From Conchocele bisecta (Eukaryota; Mollusca; Bivalvia; Lucinida; Thyasiridae), in contig CM055265.1 of NCBI GenBank assembly GCA_029237695.1, positions 47,429,056 through 47,493,055 of the forward strand: a stretch of 64,000 nt of DNA, written 5' to 3'. The notes below the pieces were generated by a model that had not been told where the DNA came from, ran no database searches, and was given only the letters and a program-made list of their open reading frames with translations. Made by a program: the position numbers and the translations under genes. Of the stretch, positions 10,489 through 21,742 are shown piece by piece; within the stretch, counting starts at the first letter, position 1, and every line of letters starts with the position of its first letter.

Positions 10489-10908
10489 TCTATGACCAGG
10501 GGCCCCACGGCCACCTAAATGAGTCACCTAAATGAGTCGCCTAAACAATATTTTCGACAGGTTATAAAGTATGATCATTGCACATCAAAAAAATAAAGAC
10601 AGATACTAGATAGTAATGTCCGTTAATCTAGTAATATTCTGTATATATGACATTTTCTGGCAAAATAAAAACATTCATTCACCATTATTACCCCACGTAT
10701 TGATTGGCATTATTATACATTTTATATCAGACGTAAATTTCCACATTGATATCAGGGGCGATAACCGTGTTTCCTTAAAATGTTAACGGACATTACTATC
10801 TAGTATCTGTCTTTATTTGTTTGATGTGCAATGATCATACTTTATAACCTGTCGAAAATATTTTTTAGGTGACTCATTTAGGTGGCCGTGTGGCCCCTGG
10901 TCATAGAA
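10489..10908. mobile_element. Family J terminal-inverted-repeat element, copy J2
   Basis: Long inverted ends start CTATGACCAGGGGCC and CACGGCCACCTAAATGAGTC on the left and read inverted on the right to GGCCCCTGGTCATAG. The arms, about 130 bp, include GTAATGTCCGTTAA. The centre holds CATTCACCATTATTACCCC. No coding capacity. Confidence 0.8.
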
Positions 10909-11011
10909 TGAAGGGTATATGAATGGTTTGTTGACTCTTTGTCAACATGTTTTAGAATTCAGTAAAGACTGTGTAACAGTAAGAACAATACACAGTGCTG
11001 TAGATATATAG

Positions 11012-11273
11012 AGAATAGTAGGTTAGTGCCGTGAATGGGAAAGAATATCTGGCAAGGCTCAGGAAACGGGATGGGCGAGGCTCTGCCGAGCACATCCCGT
11101 TTCCGTGCCGCGCCAGATATTTTTTCCCATTCACGGCACTAACCTAATATTATATTTATCCCGTCAACACCTACAAATGGCTGTAAAATGCAAAAATAGT
11201 ATTGACTGGATATCAAAAATATTTCACGGCACCGTGTTTCACGGCACATACGCACTGTGTTGACGGGATAAAT
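11012..11273 (+). mobile_element. Family D element, copy D1
   Basis: Starts GAGAATAGTAGGTTAGTGCC. A hairpin follows around CGAGGCTCTGCCGAG, with arms GGAAACGGGATG and CATCCCGTTTCC. A second module has TTATCCCGTCAACAC, inverted as GTGTTGACGGGATAA, around TTTCACGGCACCGTGTTTC. Copies at 13598, 15455 (reverse) and 48831. Confidence 0.85.
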
Positions 11274-11744
11274 ATATGTATTACCATATCTACTGTATCG
11301 AATACAGTGGCTTGTAAGCTGTTATCTGAGTGTATTGTCACTATTGTCTACTTGCATATGCCAGTAAATACGGCTTTTACTTGTGGCAGGTGTACTTCTA
11401 ATACTAGACAGGACATCAGTTTGACATTTTACACATTGAATAACTGTCCATTGTATATTTTGTGAGTGATGGTAGAAAAACTCAGATAGTCTGCTGAAAT
11501 AATATGTATAGGACCTTGTCGTCATATATAGCTGAGATGTATTGCACCAATTTATATTAAATTTGCTGCCATAGTATTTACTGTACGTGTCAAACGCTCC
11601 AAGTGGTGAAACTGTCCGATAGCATGTACAAACTAAAATGGTGGAGATGGCAACTCAATGCTCTGTATAATATACATGTACTCTAAGAAGAACAGGGTCA
11701 GATATACTTTATATAGATATTCAGAACAGAAGGTCATATTCTAT
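11274..11744. other. Unassigned intergenic sequence
   Basis: AT-rich, no gene or family recognised. Confidence 0.35.
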
Positions 11745-11980
11745 ACAGTCAGTCCTTAATTAGTATAAATAATTAAAAAATATCATGCCGCATTTGCATA
11801 TGAAAATAACCTGATGCCACCGCGAGTTATGTTACTATTGTAAAATAAAGATTACTACATGATTATATACGTATAGCGGCCACACTTAATTTTTTAGAAA
11901 TGATGGAATAGTGACACACTTATACACTTATTTAATTCCTATACATAACATGTTGTGCCTACTGAGTGGGCATGTACCTT
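11745..11980. mobile_element. Family J fragment, copy J3
   Basis: Shares, in inverted order with 2283-2470, the words ATATCATGCCGCATTTGCAT and GTGCCTACTGAGTGGGCATG. Truncated. Confidence 0.6.
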
Positions 11981-12225
11981 TAACCCTTTGAACCCGAAAG
12001 CCCGCTATATCGGTTTATGCAAACAGTGCAGATCCAGATGAGCCGGCTCGTAACGAGCCGTCTCATCAGGATCTGCATTGTTTGAAAGTAATTTTCATAT
12101 TTTTGAGAACAACAAATATCCCCTTTTTATAAATGGAATAGCCTGAAAATAATTTTGCGATGATTGGATTGGTTGCAAAATTAACATATCGCAGCCCATT
12201 CAGTTACTTAGGGGTGAAAGGGTTA
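11981..12225 (+). mobile_element. Family G element, copy G1
   Basis: Ends TTAACCCTTTGAACCCGAAA and GGTGAAAGGGTTAA. The core hairpin is GATGAGCCGGCTCGTAACGA with GAGCCGTCTCATC, flanked by CAGTGCAGATCC and GGATCTGCATTG. Further copies at 30850 (inverted), 37586, 43588 and 47442 (inverted). Confidence 0.85.
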
Positions 12226-12708
12226 AGGTCACAATCTTAGAAATACCACCCACGTTTACTTCATTGTACAAGTAGTACTTGTTTTTATTTTTGATCAGCT
12301 TATAAAATGTCCGGATTGCCAGTTTGTTACAAAAGTTCGAATAAATCGAGAAAGTTCCGTTGCATCACCTGCTATAATTGCTCGCCTGTTTCACAAGTAC
12401 CCGTTAATTTACGACAGGTTCACGGTCTCTATGGGACTCACTGATGAACTGGAAACAGCAGTCCTTGGCCGTTCAGGGTGCCGGGCTGATATTCCACCGT
12501 GACGATGGTATGTGTGGGGGTGGGTATGTAGGGGGGTGGGGGGGGGGGGGCGGCGGGTTGCAGGACTCCCACGGGGTTGGCGGTGCGCCGTTAATTTCTT
12601 GCAGCCCACTTCTATAAATAGTGTTAAAGCAATTCACATATATAGAAAATTGCAATTGAAGGCGACAGTAGAAGAAGCGGGCTAACTCCTTTATGGAACT
12701 CCTTCCAG
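12226..12708. other. Unassigned, with a poly-G tract
   Basis: A GGGGGTGGGGGG-type tract lies at about 12512-12550. No gene seen. Confidence 0.4.
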
Positions 12709-12887
12709 CAGCCTATTTGATGATTAAAAGTATGCAGATTTATTATACTGAATTTATTACATTATCACAGCCAAAATGGCTGTGATAATGTAATAAACTC
12801 AGAATAAAAAAAAATAACAAAAAATTTCTCCCACAAAGTATACTTTGCTACAAAAGTATACTTTGCAATTTTGATGAAATAGGCTAC
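12709..12887. mobile_element. Family C element, copy C2 (left arm shortened)
   Basis: Has AGCCTATTT at the left, the central CACAGCCAAAATGGCTGTG palindrome and the right arm ending TTGATGAAATAGGCTAC. The left subterminal segment is deleted. Confidence 0.75.
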
Positions 12888-13373
12888 TGAAGTTAGCCTC
12901 CTTCTTCAACCGACCCCTTCAGTTTTGAAAACTTGATTTTAGATATGTACCAAGACAAGTGTGATTTTAAATTCGCAATTCGAATATTTACCCACGTTCA
13001 CTTGGCGAATAACAATATTGGCACTGCCGTTTTACCACATTGAATTATTTAATCGTAAGCTATTTAACCACGACAATGCTAAATTTTGTCGTCCGATGTT
13101 TATATATTAATTTCCCATTTCTGTCCTTCAAAACTAATAATTTAAACTGCTGCGCAAGCATGTTTTATTGAAAGAAAATGTAAAATAGCAAAGAACAACA
13201 GATGAAAATTTTCGGTTCCCACATTCTAAGTGTCCGATGAACTATTTCAGGAATATGTAGGTTACCTTATTTGTTGCACGTATTGTTCGTTTGCTATTTG
13301 GTGAAATATTCTCGAAATTTCAATTTTATGTTTTTATTTAATATCGCCTGAGTTTACAGAGCATTGTCAGACT
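12888..13373. other. Unassigned intergenic sequence
   Basis: AT-rich. No gene or family recognised. Confidence 0.35.
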
Positions 13374-13565
13374 CTGGGGGAAACGAATAATGTCGTCTGC
13401 TGCTTTACTTTTTATTATTTAGAAAAATATATTTTGCCACTTGGCCATGCGGATTTAACATGTGTGGCTGCCAAACATGTTAAATCCGCATGGCCAAGTG
13501 GCAAAGTATATTTGTTTTTAATAATAAAAAGTAAAGCAGCAGACGACATTATTCGTTTTCCCCAG
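13374..13565. mobile_element. Fold-back element with GTCGTCTGCTGC arms
   Basis: The left arm CTGGGGGAAACGAATAATG plus GTCGTCTGCTGCTTTACTTT is inverted from about 13475 to 13565, with GGATTTAACATG..CATGTTAAATCC at the centre. A third copy of the arm appears at 13861-13970 beyond the family D insertion. Confidence 0.8.
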
Positions 13566-13597
13566 ACGCGCGATTAAACGCGCGATTTTCGCCAGCT

Positions 13598-13860
13598 GTG
13601 CGCGGCACGGAAACGGGATGTGCTCGGCAGAGCCTCGCCCATCCCGTTTCCTGAGCCTTGCCAGATATATTTTCCCATTCACGGCACTAACCTACTATTC
13701 TCTATTATCCCGTCAACGCATATTGCTGTAAAAATGCAACAATATAACCCCAGCCACCGCACATATTCATACGCAGTGATTAGGTCGTATTGACAGGATA
13801 TCAAAAATGTTTCACGGCACCGTGTTTCACGGCACATACGCACTGTGTTGACGGGATAAA
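13598..13860 (+). mobile_element. Family D element, copy D2 (5' truncated)
   Basis: Begins in the middle of the first hairpin (GCGCGGCACGGAAACGGG) and runs to GTGTTGACGGGATAAA. It lies between two copies of the GTCGTCTGCTGC arm. Confidence 0.75.
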
Positions 13861-13970
13861 GTGTCGTCTGCTGCTTTACTTTTTATTATTTAGAAAAATA
13901 TACTTTGGCACTTAGCCATGCGGATTTAACAACTTTGGTAGCATTACACGCGATTTTCACCAGCTGTCAA
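13861..13970 (+). repeat. Third copy of the GTCGTCTGCTGC arm
   Basis: Repeats 13389-13460 (GTGTCGTCTGCTGCTTTACT, GCCATGCGGATTTAAC) and then the linker CGCGATTTTCACCAGCTGTC, which also occurs at 13577-13599 before D2. So D2 is bracketed by a direct repeat of the linker. Confidence 0.7.
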
Positions 13971-14138
13971 GACGTTTCCATTGAGAAATATGGAGAGAAA
14001 ATATAATCATCAGACAACAAAAGATAAGTCGGTACTGCAACAGGTTAACACTCACAGTTATATTTGCTATGATCTGTAGCTAAGGACATACGTTGTCTGT
14101 ACAAGTTTGTGCTCTATAACATACACTGGCCTGACCTG

Positions 14139-14442
14139 TAGCCTATTTCATCAACATTGCAAAGTATACTTTACTAGCAAAGTATACTTTGAGGGAGAAA
14201 TAATTTATTTTTCCTGAAATGCATTATTTCATATAGAACTAACAAATGCATGTATTTCATGATTAAAAGTATGCAGAATTATTATACTGAATTTATTACA
14301 TTATCACAGCCATAATGGCTGTGATAATGTAATAAATTCAGTATAATAAAAATTAATAAATTTATCATAAAATTGAAAATTTCTCCCTCAAAGTATACTT
14401 TGCTACTAAAGTATACTTTGCAATGTTGATGAAATAGGCTAC
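14139..14442. mobile_element. Family C fold-back MITE, copy C3
   Basis: Near-complete copy: TAGCCTATTTCATCAACATT at the left, inverted as AATGTTGATGAAATAGGCTA at the right, and central CACAGCCATAATGGCTGTG. Confidence 0.88.
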
Positions 14443-14487
14443 TGGTCCAGATTGATCAAGTGTTGATAGGTTGATGAAATAGGCTAC

Positions 14488-14682
14488 AGAATGTTCTGTC
14501 TGTAACGCAGAGCGACTTAAATGTAAGTATAAGAGACACGCCATGTGATTTTTACTTTATATATGAACAATATTGTAAATTTTGTAAACATATTTAATGA
14601 AATTACGCAGATGTCCGAAGGTACAAAATCACATGGCGTGTCTCATACCTAAGTCGCTCTGCGCTACAGACAGAACATTCGG
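14488..14682. mobile_element. Family T fold-back element
   Basis: GAATGTTCTGTCTGTAACGC with GAGACACGCCATGTGATTTT at the left pairs with AAAATCACATGGCGTGTCTC and GACAGAACATTC at the right. A short relative of its end occurs at 47674-47700 (TGTTCTGTCTGTAACG). Confidence 0.8.
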
Positions 14683-15018
14683 GTTAACCCTGGCCGAGAG
14701 TTGAAACTCCAATTTATCATATTTTATCAAAGCAGCGGTAAACGTCAGCCGGGTCATGTGACTCGTCAATGTATCGGAACCCGCTTACCGTTAGCCTTTG
14801 ACTTCATCAATAAAGCCATCAGGGCCCGATGATTTGTTGATGTTAAAGTCGGTATCTATCAGAGTTATTAATATCCCCGTTTGATGAGCTGTATCAAAAC
14901 GAACACGGACATTTACCTCAATGCGCAATGTGGATGCCCCGAACTTTGTCGAATTACAAGGAGCGATAGTTTTATTTTCATAATTTATAGATCAAGTAGC
15001 AAATATAGAACAAAAACT
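14683..15018. other. Unassigned intergenic sequence
   Basis: No gene or repeat family recognised. Confidence 0.35.
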
Positions 15019-15245
15019 GGGGGCCGTTTCACTAAACTTCGTACGACTAAAATGTTAGTAAGTGCAAATTTAGGATCGTCTAGAAATTTCAATTGATGGA
15101 TTTACATTGCATATGCAGCCTATGCTCAATAAATGTAAATCCAATAATTGCTTACAAGAAAACATTGTTAATGTGACATTTACAGACTATCATAAGTTTG
15201 CACTTACGAACATTTTAGTCGTACGAAGTTTAGTGAAACGGCCCC
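15019..15245. mobile_element. Family A palindromic MITE, copy A2
   Basis: GGGGGCCGTTTCACTAAACT at the left, AGTTTAGTGAAACGGCCCC at the right, and an internal AATTGATGGATTTACATT word. The central palindrome is partly deleted. Confidence 0.88.
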
Positions 15246-15454
15246 AGTTCTGTAGAACAAGGATTCTCTCTCTATGTCTCGGTGTAGATGCAATACATTT
15301 TTAAGATGCTTTTCATAATTATGGACGTCGGTAATTTAGTTTATTATTAGCAGATAATATGCAACGTGAACCGAAAATAGACATCTGTAGTGCTGATTTT
15401 CCGAAAAGTATTAAATCGCTTGTTGATATTATTTACAGCTGTGACATATCAGGT

Positions 15455-15713
15455 TTTATCCCGTCAACACAGTGCGTATGTGCCGTGAAACACGGTGCCG
15501 TGAAACATTTCTGATATCCAGTCAATACTATTTTTGCATTTTACAGCCATTTGTAGGAGTTGACGGGATAAATAGAATAGTAGGTTAGTGCCGTGAATGG
15601 AAAAAAAATATCTGGCGCGGCACGGAAACGGGATGTGCTCGGCAGAGCCTCGCCCATCCTGTTTCCAGAGCCTTTCCAGATATTTTTTCCCATTCACGGC
15701 ACTAATATTCTCT
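15455..15713 (-). mobile_element. Family D element, copy D3 (reverse)
   Basis: Same two-module layout as D1 in the opposite orientation: TTTATCCCGTCAACACAGTG first, ending with CCCATTCACGGCACTAA. Confidence 0.82.
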
Positions 15714-15993
15714 ATAACTCTCCTCCCCATCCGACCTCGGTTTATTTTGTGGACTTTCTTTCACAAACCAGGGTCCATGGTTATACAACTGTTACGTGCA
15801 CGTTCTCCAAATTCGTACTGGAAGTCATGCAGTTTGATTGGCCGAGCCAGAGCACTGCGCAACCTCGACTATGATCTTATATTAGAACAGGTTACAAATC
15901 GTACGATCAGAGACGTATATATGTGTTTCTGGTGTACACAGGCATCGACCAATCAAAGTTTCGTACCGTATGTGTACTTATATCTCCATACAT
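15714..15993. other. Unassigned intergenic sequence
   Basis: Slightly higher G+C than its surroundings. Short open frames here have no recognisable domain. Confidence 0.35.
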
Positions 15994-16220
15994 GGGGGTC
16001 GTTTCACTAAACTTCGTACGACTAAAATGTTCGTTTGTGCAAAATTATGATAGTCCGTAAATTTCATTAACAATGCTTTTTTTTGTAAACAATTATTGGA
16101 GTTACATTTATTTGCAGCCAATGCTCAATAAATGTAAATCCATCAATTTCAATTTCCAGACGATCCTAAATGTGCACTTACGAATATCTTAGTCGTACGA
16201 AGTTTAGTGAAACGGTCCCC
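15994..16220. mobile_element. Family A palindromic MITE, copy A3
   Basis: GGGGGTCGTTTCACTAAACT at the left, AGTTTAGTGAAACGGTCCCC at the right. One matched T/A change in both ends. Confidence 0.85.
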
Positions 16221-16234
16221 AGGTTCTCAATAAT

Positions 16235-16588
16235 ATAGGAATGAATGGCCTTTTTATGGAATTTATCGGGATATAAACTTGGGAAAGTCGCGGGAATACT
16301 GGACGAAGGCCGGAAGGCCTCGTCCAGTATTCCCGCGACTTTTCCAAGTTTATATCCCCCATAAATTCCACAAAAAGGCCATTCATTCCTTATAATTCCA
16401 GCATTTTAAATAAATTCATCAAGAAAATGTGTTTATTTTCCGTTTTCTTAAGAATTATTTTAACTGCGCCTGACGGTTACGGAAAGTAGTTCGGCATGGA
16501 GTTTACTGGGATATACATTTTGGACGGAGACTTCAACGGACCAATCAAATGTTAGGGAATTGTGTAAACTTGTTTGTGCTGGAATTAT
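16235..16588 (+). mobile_element. Family B element, copy B2
   Basis: TATAGGAATGAATGGCC, a tight hairpin around GGACGAAGGCCGGAAGGC, and the usual tail to GTGCTGGAATTATTA. It lies 14 bp after A3 and faces B3. Confidence 0.85.
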
Positions 16589-17056
16589 TAGAACGTATAT
16601 GTCCTACTTGAGTTGGTTTAAAAACAGAAAAGAGCGCACAATTGTTTAAAACACCAAGGTATTTTGTTAAATATATCTGCGCGTAATGTTGGTACCAATT
16701 GTAGACAAGGTGCGATCTGTCGTGGCGCCGTCTACTGGCGGATCAGAGGCAGTAACGAGTGGGTAAGCTGCTAAATTCGCTATAACCAGGCGTCTCCATA
16801 CGGACAGTTAACATGCCGTACAGATGTTTAGCTAAATGAGCGAAACGGAAAATATTAATCATGGGCGCCGGCAACGTGTGTGAATTGTATCTTAGTTGCA
16901 ACAGGGCAGTTAAAATAATGAAAACTCGGGAATCCTTTTTCTTGTACAAATATTTTGTCCTTAGTTTCTACCGGTATATATCGTATATGATATGACGCGA
17001 TCGTCTCCCCCCACCGAGACAATTCAATGTAATGGAATCACGGTTCTTATTATTCA
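16589..17056. other. Unassigned spacer between inverted B copies
   Basis: No gene seen. Bracketed by B2 (forward) and B3 (reverse). Confidence 0.35.
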
Positions 17057-17484
17057 ATAATTCCAGCACAAAAATATTTAAACAATTCCCTAACATTTGA
17101 TTGGCCCGTAGCAAGTCTCTGTCCAAAATTTATATCCCAGTAAACTCCCACGCCGAACTACTTTCCGTAACCGTGAGGCGCAGTTAAAATAATTCTTAAG
17201 AAAACGGAAAATAAACACATGTTCTTGATTAATTTACTTCAAATGCTGGAATTATAAGGAATGAATGGCCTTTTTGTGGAATTTATCGAGGATATAAACT
17301 TGGAAAAGTCGCGGGAATACTGGACGAGACCTTAACAAATTACAATTTTCGAAAAAAAAAAAATATATATATATATATTTTTTTCCCCCGAAAATTGTAA
17401 TTTTTTGTCGTTTCTTCCAGTATTCCCGCGACTTTTCCAAGTTTATGCCCCGATAAATTCCACAAAAAGGCCATTCATTCCTAT
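17057..17484 (-). mobile_element. Family B element, copy B3 (reverse)
   Basis: Starts AATTCCAGCACAAAAATATT and ends GGCCATTCATTCCTATAA. The hairpin loop is expanded by A and TA runs (17350-17385). Confidence 0.85.
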
Positions 17485-17492
17485 AATAAATA

Positions 17493-17697
17493 TGGCTATG
17501 GCTGGAGAATGGGGCTTATGGGATTTGTGACACGTGTAGTTCTTGATCAAACATCACACTCCTGTGGCCTGATAACGATATGTAGTGCTTTATAGAAGCA
17601 TGACGTATGCTTCATTGATGGAATGGCGAACAGTGCAGATCCTGATCAGACTGTGCGGATGCAAAACCCATATTCCCCATTTCTCCAGACACAGCCA
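17493..17697. mobile_element. Family F element, copy F1 (partial)
   Basis: TGGCTGGAGAATGGGGCTTA at the left and CCCCATTTCTCCAGACACAGCC at the right (inverted), with GAACAGTGCAGATCCTGATC in the core. Other copies at 19798, 25641, 25983, 38331, 49853, 56375 and 62455. Confidence 0.7.
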
Positions 17698-17819
17698 CAA
17701 ATATGACATATCCTCAATGCTTACCACACTGAGACAATTGCGCTTTTGTTTATTCAATAACTATGTTCAGTTTGTATGTGTTGCTCTGTAATCGGCCTAC
17801 ACTTGGAATATGCATTCTA

Positions 17820-18238
17820 GACGATAGTACGATACTACGATGACGATACTACGATGACGATAGTACGATACTACGATCACGATAGTACGATACTACGATG
17901 ACGATATTACGATACTACGATGACTATAGTACGATAACGATAGTACGATATTATATCGTAGTATCGTCACCGTGGTATTGTTATATCGCGTTAACGTTAT
18001 CGTGCTATCGTACTATCGCCAACGTAGAAACAAAATACAAAATTGCCACCTCACTGCGATATTCTCAGGCGAATTATTGTAGCTATCGCCAACGTAGCAT
18101 CGTAGTATCGTCATCGTAGTATCGTTATATCACAGTATCGTCATCGTGTTATCGTACCTGCACCATCATACTATCGTAGTATCGTGTGCTATCGTAGTAT
18201 CGTGTGCTATCGTAGTATCGTGTGCTATCGTAGTATCG
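17820..18238. repeat. Head-to-head ACGAT/ATCGT minisatellite
   Basis: The left block repeats TACGATACTACGATGACGAT (17826-17955). After a short unique stretch (18025-18085) the complementary unit ATCGTAGTATCGTGTGCT repeats to 18238. Transcripts of either strand could fold into a long hairpin. Confidence 0.88.
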
Positions 18239-18355
18239 ATCTGATCATGATATTATGATGACCTTAACGAAACACAGTAATTGCTGGCAAAGGGCAAAGT
18301 ATGAAACTTATAAAAATGCCCATTCAGGTTAAAGTTAGTTGTCTAAGAATAATTC

Positions 18356-18672
18356 AGCGCTCCAGATAAGCTGCGTATTTGCTTAAATACCCAATTAAAA
18401 TTGCAAAAAAGAAAATTGAAATCAGAAGAAGCGAGTATCAAAAAACAATAACAAGTTTGTGGTACATTTATCATGCTGCAGAAAACAAAGGGGACAATTC
18501 TAATGAAATGCCAGGACATGTTTTCATTTCGAAGCAAACTATTCAATAATTACTGTCTGTTGATGTGTAAACAGTACACTGTATGTTATCCAATTAGAAT
18601 GTTGAAACACCCAATTGCTTCAGAAATGATGGAGTGACAATACTCAATGACTAATTCCTTATCTGGAGCGCT
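18356..18672. mobile_element. Family K fold-back element, copy K2
   Basis: GCGCTCCAGATAAGCTGCGT at the left, TTCCTTATCTGGAGCGCTG at the right, with GGACAATTCTAATGAAATGC inside. Only one of the central arms is kept. Confidence 0.75.
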
Positions 18673-19797
18673 GTAAGACAATACATGTCTCAACCTGTGC
18701 TATATTGTTGTCTTCAATGTTTGGATTTGTTTTAGTTGTGCAATGCTTATACTATGGAAATACATGTAGGTTTCCATTATAGACGAAGCTGAATTAATTT
18801 CATTAACTTAACCCTTAGACCGCTATCTTATTTCTTTTGTCGTCTGCTGTTTATTTTCTATTTTCCATTGTTATCATCAAAAACATGATTTGACAGCACT
18901 TTAGAATAATTTACAATATGCTTTGACAGCACTTCAGAATCATTTCCATTGGAAATAAAAAAAATATTTAAAAAAAAATCTATTTTTAGCCCCCATGTTA
19001 AATTCCCATAGGAAAATCTTTTTTTCGTGATAAAAACAGTATTTGATGGAATTTCTTCAACTGTTTTTTTGGGGAGGGTGACTCTTTTGTTATTGGTGAA
19101 AAAGTACTTACATTTAAATATTTTTTAAAATGTAATGTGTTTAATGGCTAAAAGTTCGTCGGCAGCAAAACGTGGAACAGACAGTAGACGAAAATGCCTT
19201 TATGCAATAGCTCAAAGTAGACTTGAATGGTATCACCGCAGGAAACCGGTGCATTTGTCGACGTGTAACATTTTACGCCGGTGCGGAGTGAAGCACCAGT
19301 GATAGTATACACTATAACACGTAATTTCAGACCGCCAGCCGCGTCCAGGCCTCATTTTATTACGACGGACGTGTTAAAATCATCATATCGAATCAAGTGG
19401 CCGCGAAGTAGCGGAAACCTCAATATTTACGTTGAAAATTATTAACACCAACTCGCGAAAATGTTCCGAAACGCTTAGCTATGCTAGTATAGTTATATCA
19501 AGTGTTTCAATATGTGTGACTTTTAAACTATTTTGTATACAGAACACGTGCCGTTACTCAAAACACGACAAACGTGGGGTAAATATTTACTGTAACGTGT
19601 CTTATTTAAAATGGTTCTTTCTCAGGTAGTGTTTGTTACCAACAGGTGGTAAAATCGCAGATTTCTTTGATGATTTTGAAGAAAATTAAATATTTGCGAA
19701 ATGAAAGTGAGTATGCCAAATATAGATAACCATCATACCTTCCTAGCAATTTCATTAGCGAGAACACTTGCTCGCGTAATCAAATTTCGTTTTTATA
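18673..19797. other. Unassigned intergenic sequence
   Basis: Low-complexity A/T runs around 18955-19030 and a near-repeat, TTTGACAGCACTT, at 18890 and 18922. No gene recognised. Confidence 0.35.
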
Positions 19798-20344
19798 TGT
19801 GGCTGTTACTGGATAATTGGGGCTTATGGGATTTGTGGCCAGTCCTGCATCAGTAGCCTATTTCACCAACATTGCAAAGTATACTTATGTAGCAAAGTAT
19901 ATTTTTGAGGGAGAAATTTTCAATTTAAGGATAAATGTATTACTTGTTATTATACTGAATGTATTACATTATCACAGCCATTTTGGCAGTGATAATGTAA
20001 TAAATTCAGTATAATAATTCTGCATACTTTTAATCATCGAATATATGCAGTCGTTAGTTCGATATGAAATAATGCATTTTAGGAAAAACAAATGATTACT
20101 CCATCAAAGTATACTTTGCTAGATAAGTATACACGTACTTTGCAATTTTGATGAAATCGGCTACTGGTCAAATAGCACACTTCTGTAGCCCGATAATGAT
20201 CTATATTCCTTGTTAGGAACATGCCGGGTGTTTCATTGATGGAATGGCGAACAGTGCAGATCCTGATCAGACTGTGCGGATGCACAGGCTGATCTGGATC
20301 TACACTGGTCGCATACCCATAAGCCCCATTTCTCCAGTCACAGC
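19798..20344. mobile_element. Family F element F2, split by a family C insertion
   Basis: Left end GTGGCTGTTACTGGATAATT and right end CCCCATTTCTCCAGTCACAGC. The middle is interrupted by C4 (19854-20164). The F sequence resumes with TCAAATAGCACACTTCTGTA, so family C was active after this F copy inserted. Confidence 0.8.
19854..20164. mobile_element. Family C fold-back MITE, copy C4 (nested in F2)
   Basis: TAGCCTATTTCACCAACATT at the left and AATTTTGATGAAATCGGCTA at the right, with the CACAGCC..GTGATAATG centre. Confidence 0.85.
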
Positions 20345-20731
20345 AGATTGTGTTTTGGGTAATTGAGAATTTTAGCTCTAAATAATAAACTTATGAACAT
20401 TTTCTGAATGATAAAAATATTACTCTCGTAAAATACTGATTTTATTGAGTGTATAATAACTAGTAAAATAACTAGTCCACCGCGGCCATTTGGTTTCCAA
20501 ATCAATATTGACATAATTTCATCAAATAGTTCCATATCTTACCGAATGGGCATAATTATAATTTGGAAACAATTTAATAATCTTATTCAGAATTTTTGTT
20601 TGGACATAACACATTGTTATTATTTTGAAGAAAAGTCTATTTGCATTTTTTGTTCATATTTCATATATTTAAGTGGGCAATTTCCAAAACGCATTGGCAT
20701 GTTTACGTAGAACCGTCATTAGTAGCACAAT
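20345..20731. other. Unassigned intergenic sequence
   Basis: AT-rich, nothing recognised. Confidence 0.35.
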
Positions 20732-20945
20732 GCAGCCACATGTGGAAAACTCGGACCTGTGACACAAAGAAATGCCCATTGAAAAAATCCACTACCCCAC
20801 CCACTTGGTCTCGCACAGTATTATGTTCTATTTGAATAGAGCATAGTACTGTACGAGACCAAGTGGGTGGGGTAATTTCATTTAATTTTTAACGGGCATT
20901 TTTTTGTGTCACATGTCCGAGTCTTCCACATGTGAATACAGCCTC
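20732..20945. mobile_element. Family O fold-back element, copy O1
   Basis: CCACATGTGGAAAACTCGGA, GTGACACAAAGAAATGCCC and CCCCACCCACTTGGTCTCG, all inverted in the right arm around TCTATTTGAATAGA. Fragments at 3582, 48208-48310 and 58660-58745. Confidence 0.78.
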
Positions 20946-20971
20946 CTACGGAGACACATCATATTGAAGGG

Positions 20972-21030
20972 GTCAGTGCAAAAAGGGGAACTATGTCCTT
21001 TATGGACATAGTTCCCCTTTTTTCACTGAC
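20972..21030. repeat. Short hairpin with GGGGAACTATGTCC arms
   Basis: GGTCAGTG..AAAGGGGAACTATGTCC pairs with GGACATAGTTCCCCTTT..CACTGACTC. Confidence 0.85.
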
Positions 21031-21742
21031 TCGTTTAATTATTCCGAAAATGAACAGACGATATTGTAGAAATAACCAGACAGTGTGAGCTCGCAGGCCA
21101 CAAACACAATTTGCCCCTTTTTGTCACCCAGTTTTATCATGCCAATCCTATATTTTCTTCGCGTTTTGTTGATGTCTTTGACGTTCGTTAGCAATTACGT
21201 TTTTTTTCCAGTTCACACTTCGTCGAAACATCGGTACTTAAAACAAAGTGGATTGCAGATAATACGTTTAAAAGTGACACATGAAATGTAACGCCATGTC
21301 AAATTAAAGTGTTTGTTTTCAACACTTGCGGTGCACATCACAATGTTTTCTTATCTGCGGTGAATGCGCAAATATTTCAACGATTTCAGATCGTTTATGG
21401 TTTGTCAAGTTCGTGGTGAATTGCACAAAAAAAATATTGGCAGCATTACTTATGTGCAGTTAAATGGTGGTATTAAAAATATTATATATGAAAAGAAATC
21501 GGACGATACAACCAAAATTAGCATAAATATACACACTTTTATTGAAGATAGAATTAATTTGCTACACACCTGACGTCATCTGTGACAATAAGTATTGAAT
21601 TGTCTTATATACATGTAATTTATCTGAATTTTTAAAATTCGTCGGCATAATCTGATAATCTGATTTATTAGAAATTTACACAACAAAAGAAGAATGTGAG
21701 CTGAGTGAATAGGCTCACATGATACAGAGGATGATCTCAAAC
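21031..21742. other. Unassigned intergenic sequence
   Basis: No gene or repeat recognised. Short open frames lack known motifs. Confidence 0.35.

Noticed and set aside
15593..16010. Open frames spanning D3, flank and A3
   Set aside because: Composed mostly of two unrelated inverted-repeat elements, so a shared protein is implausible.
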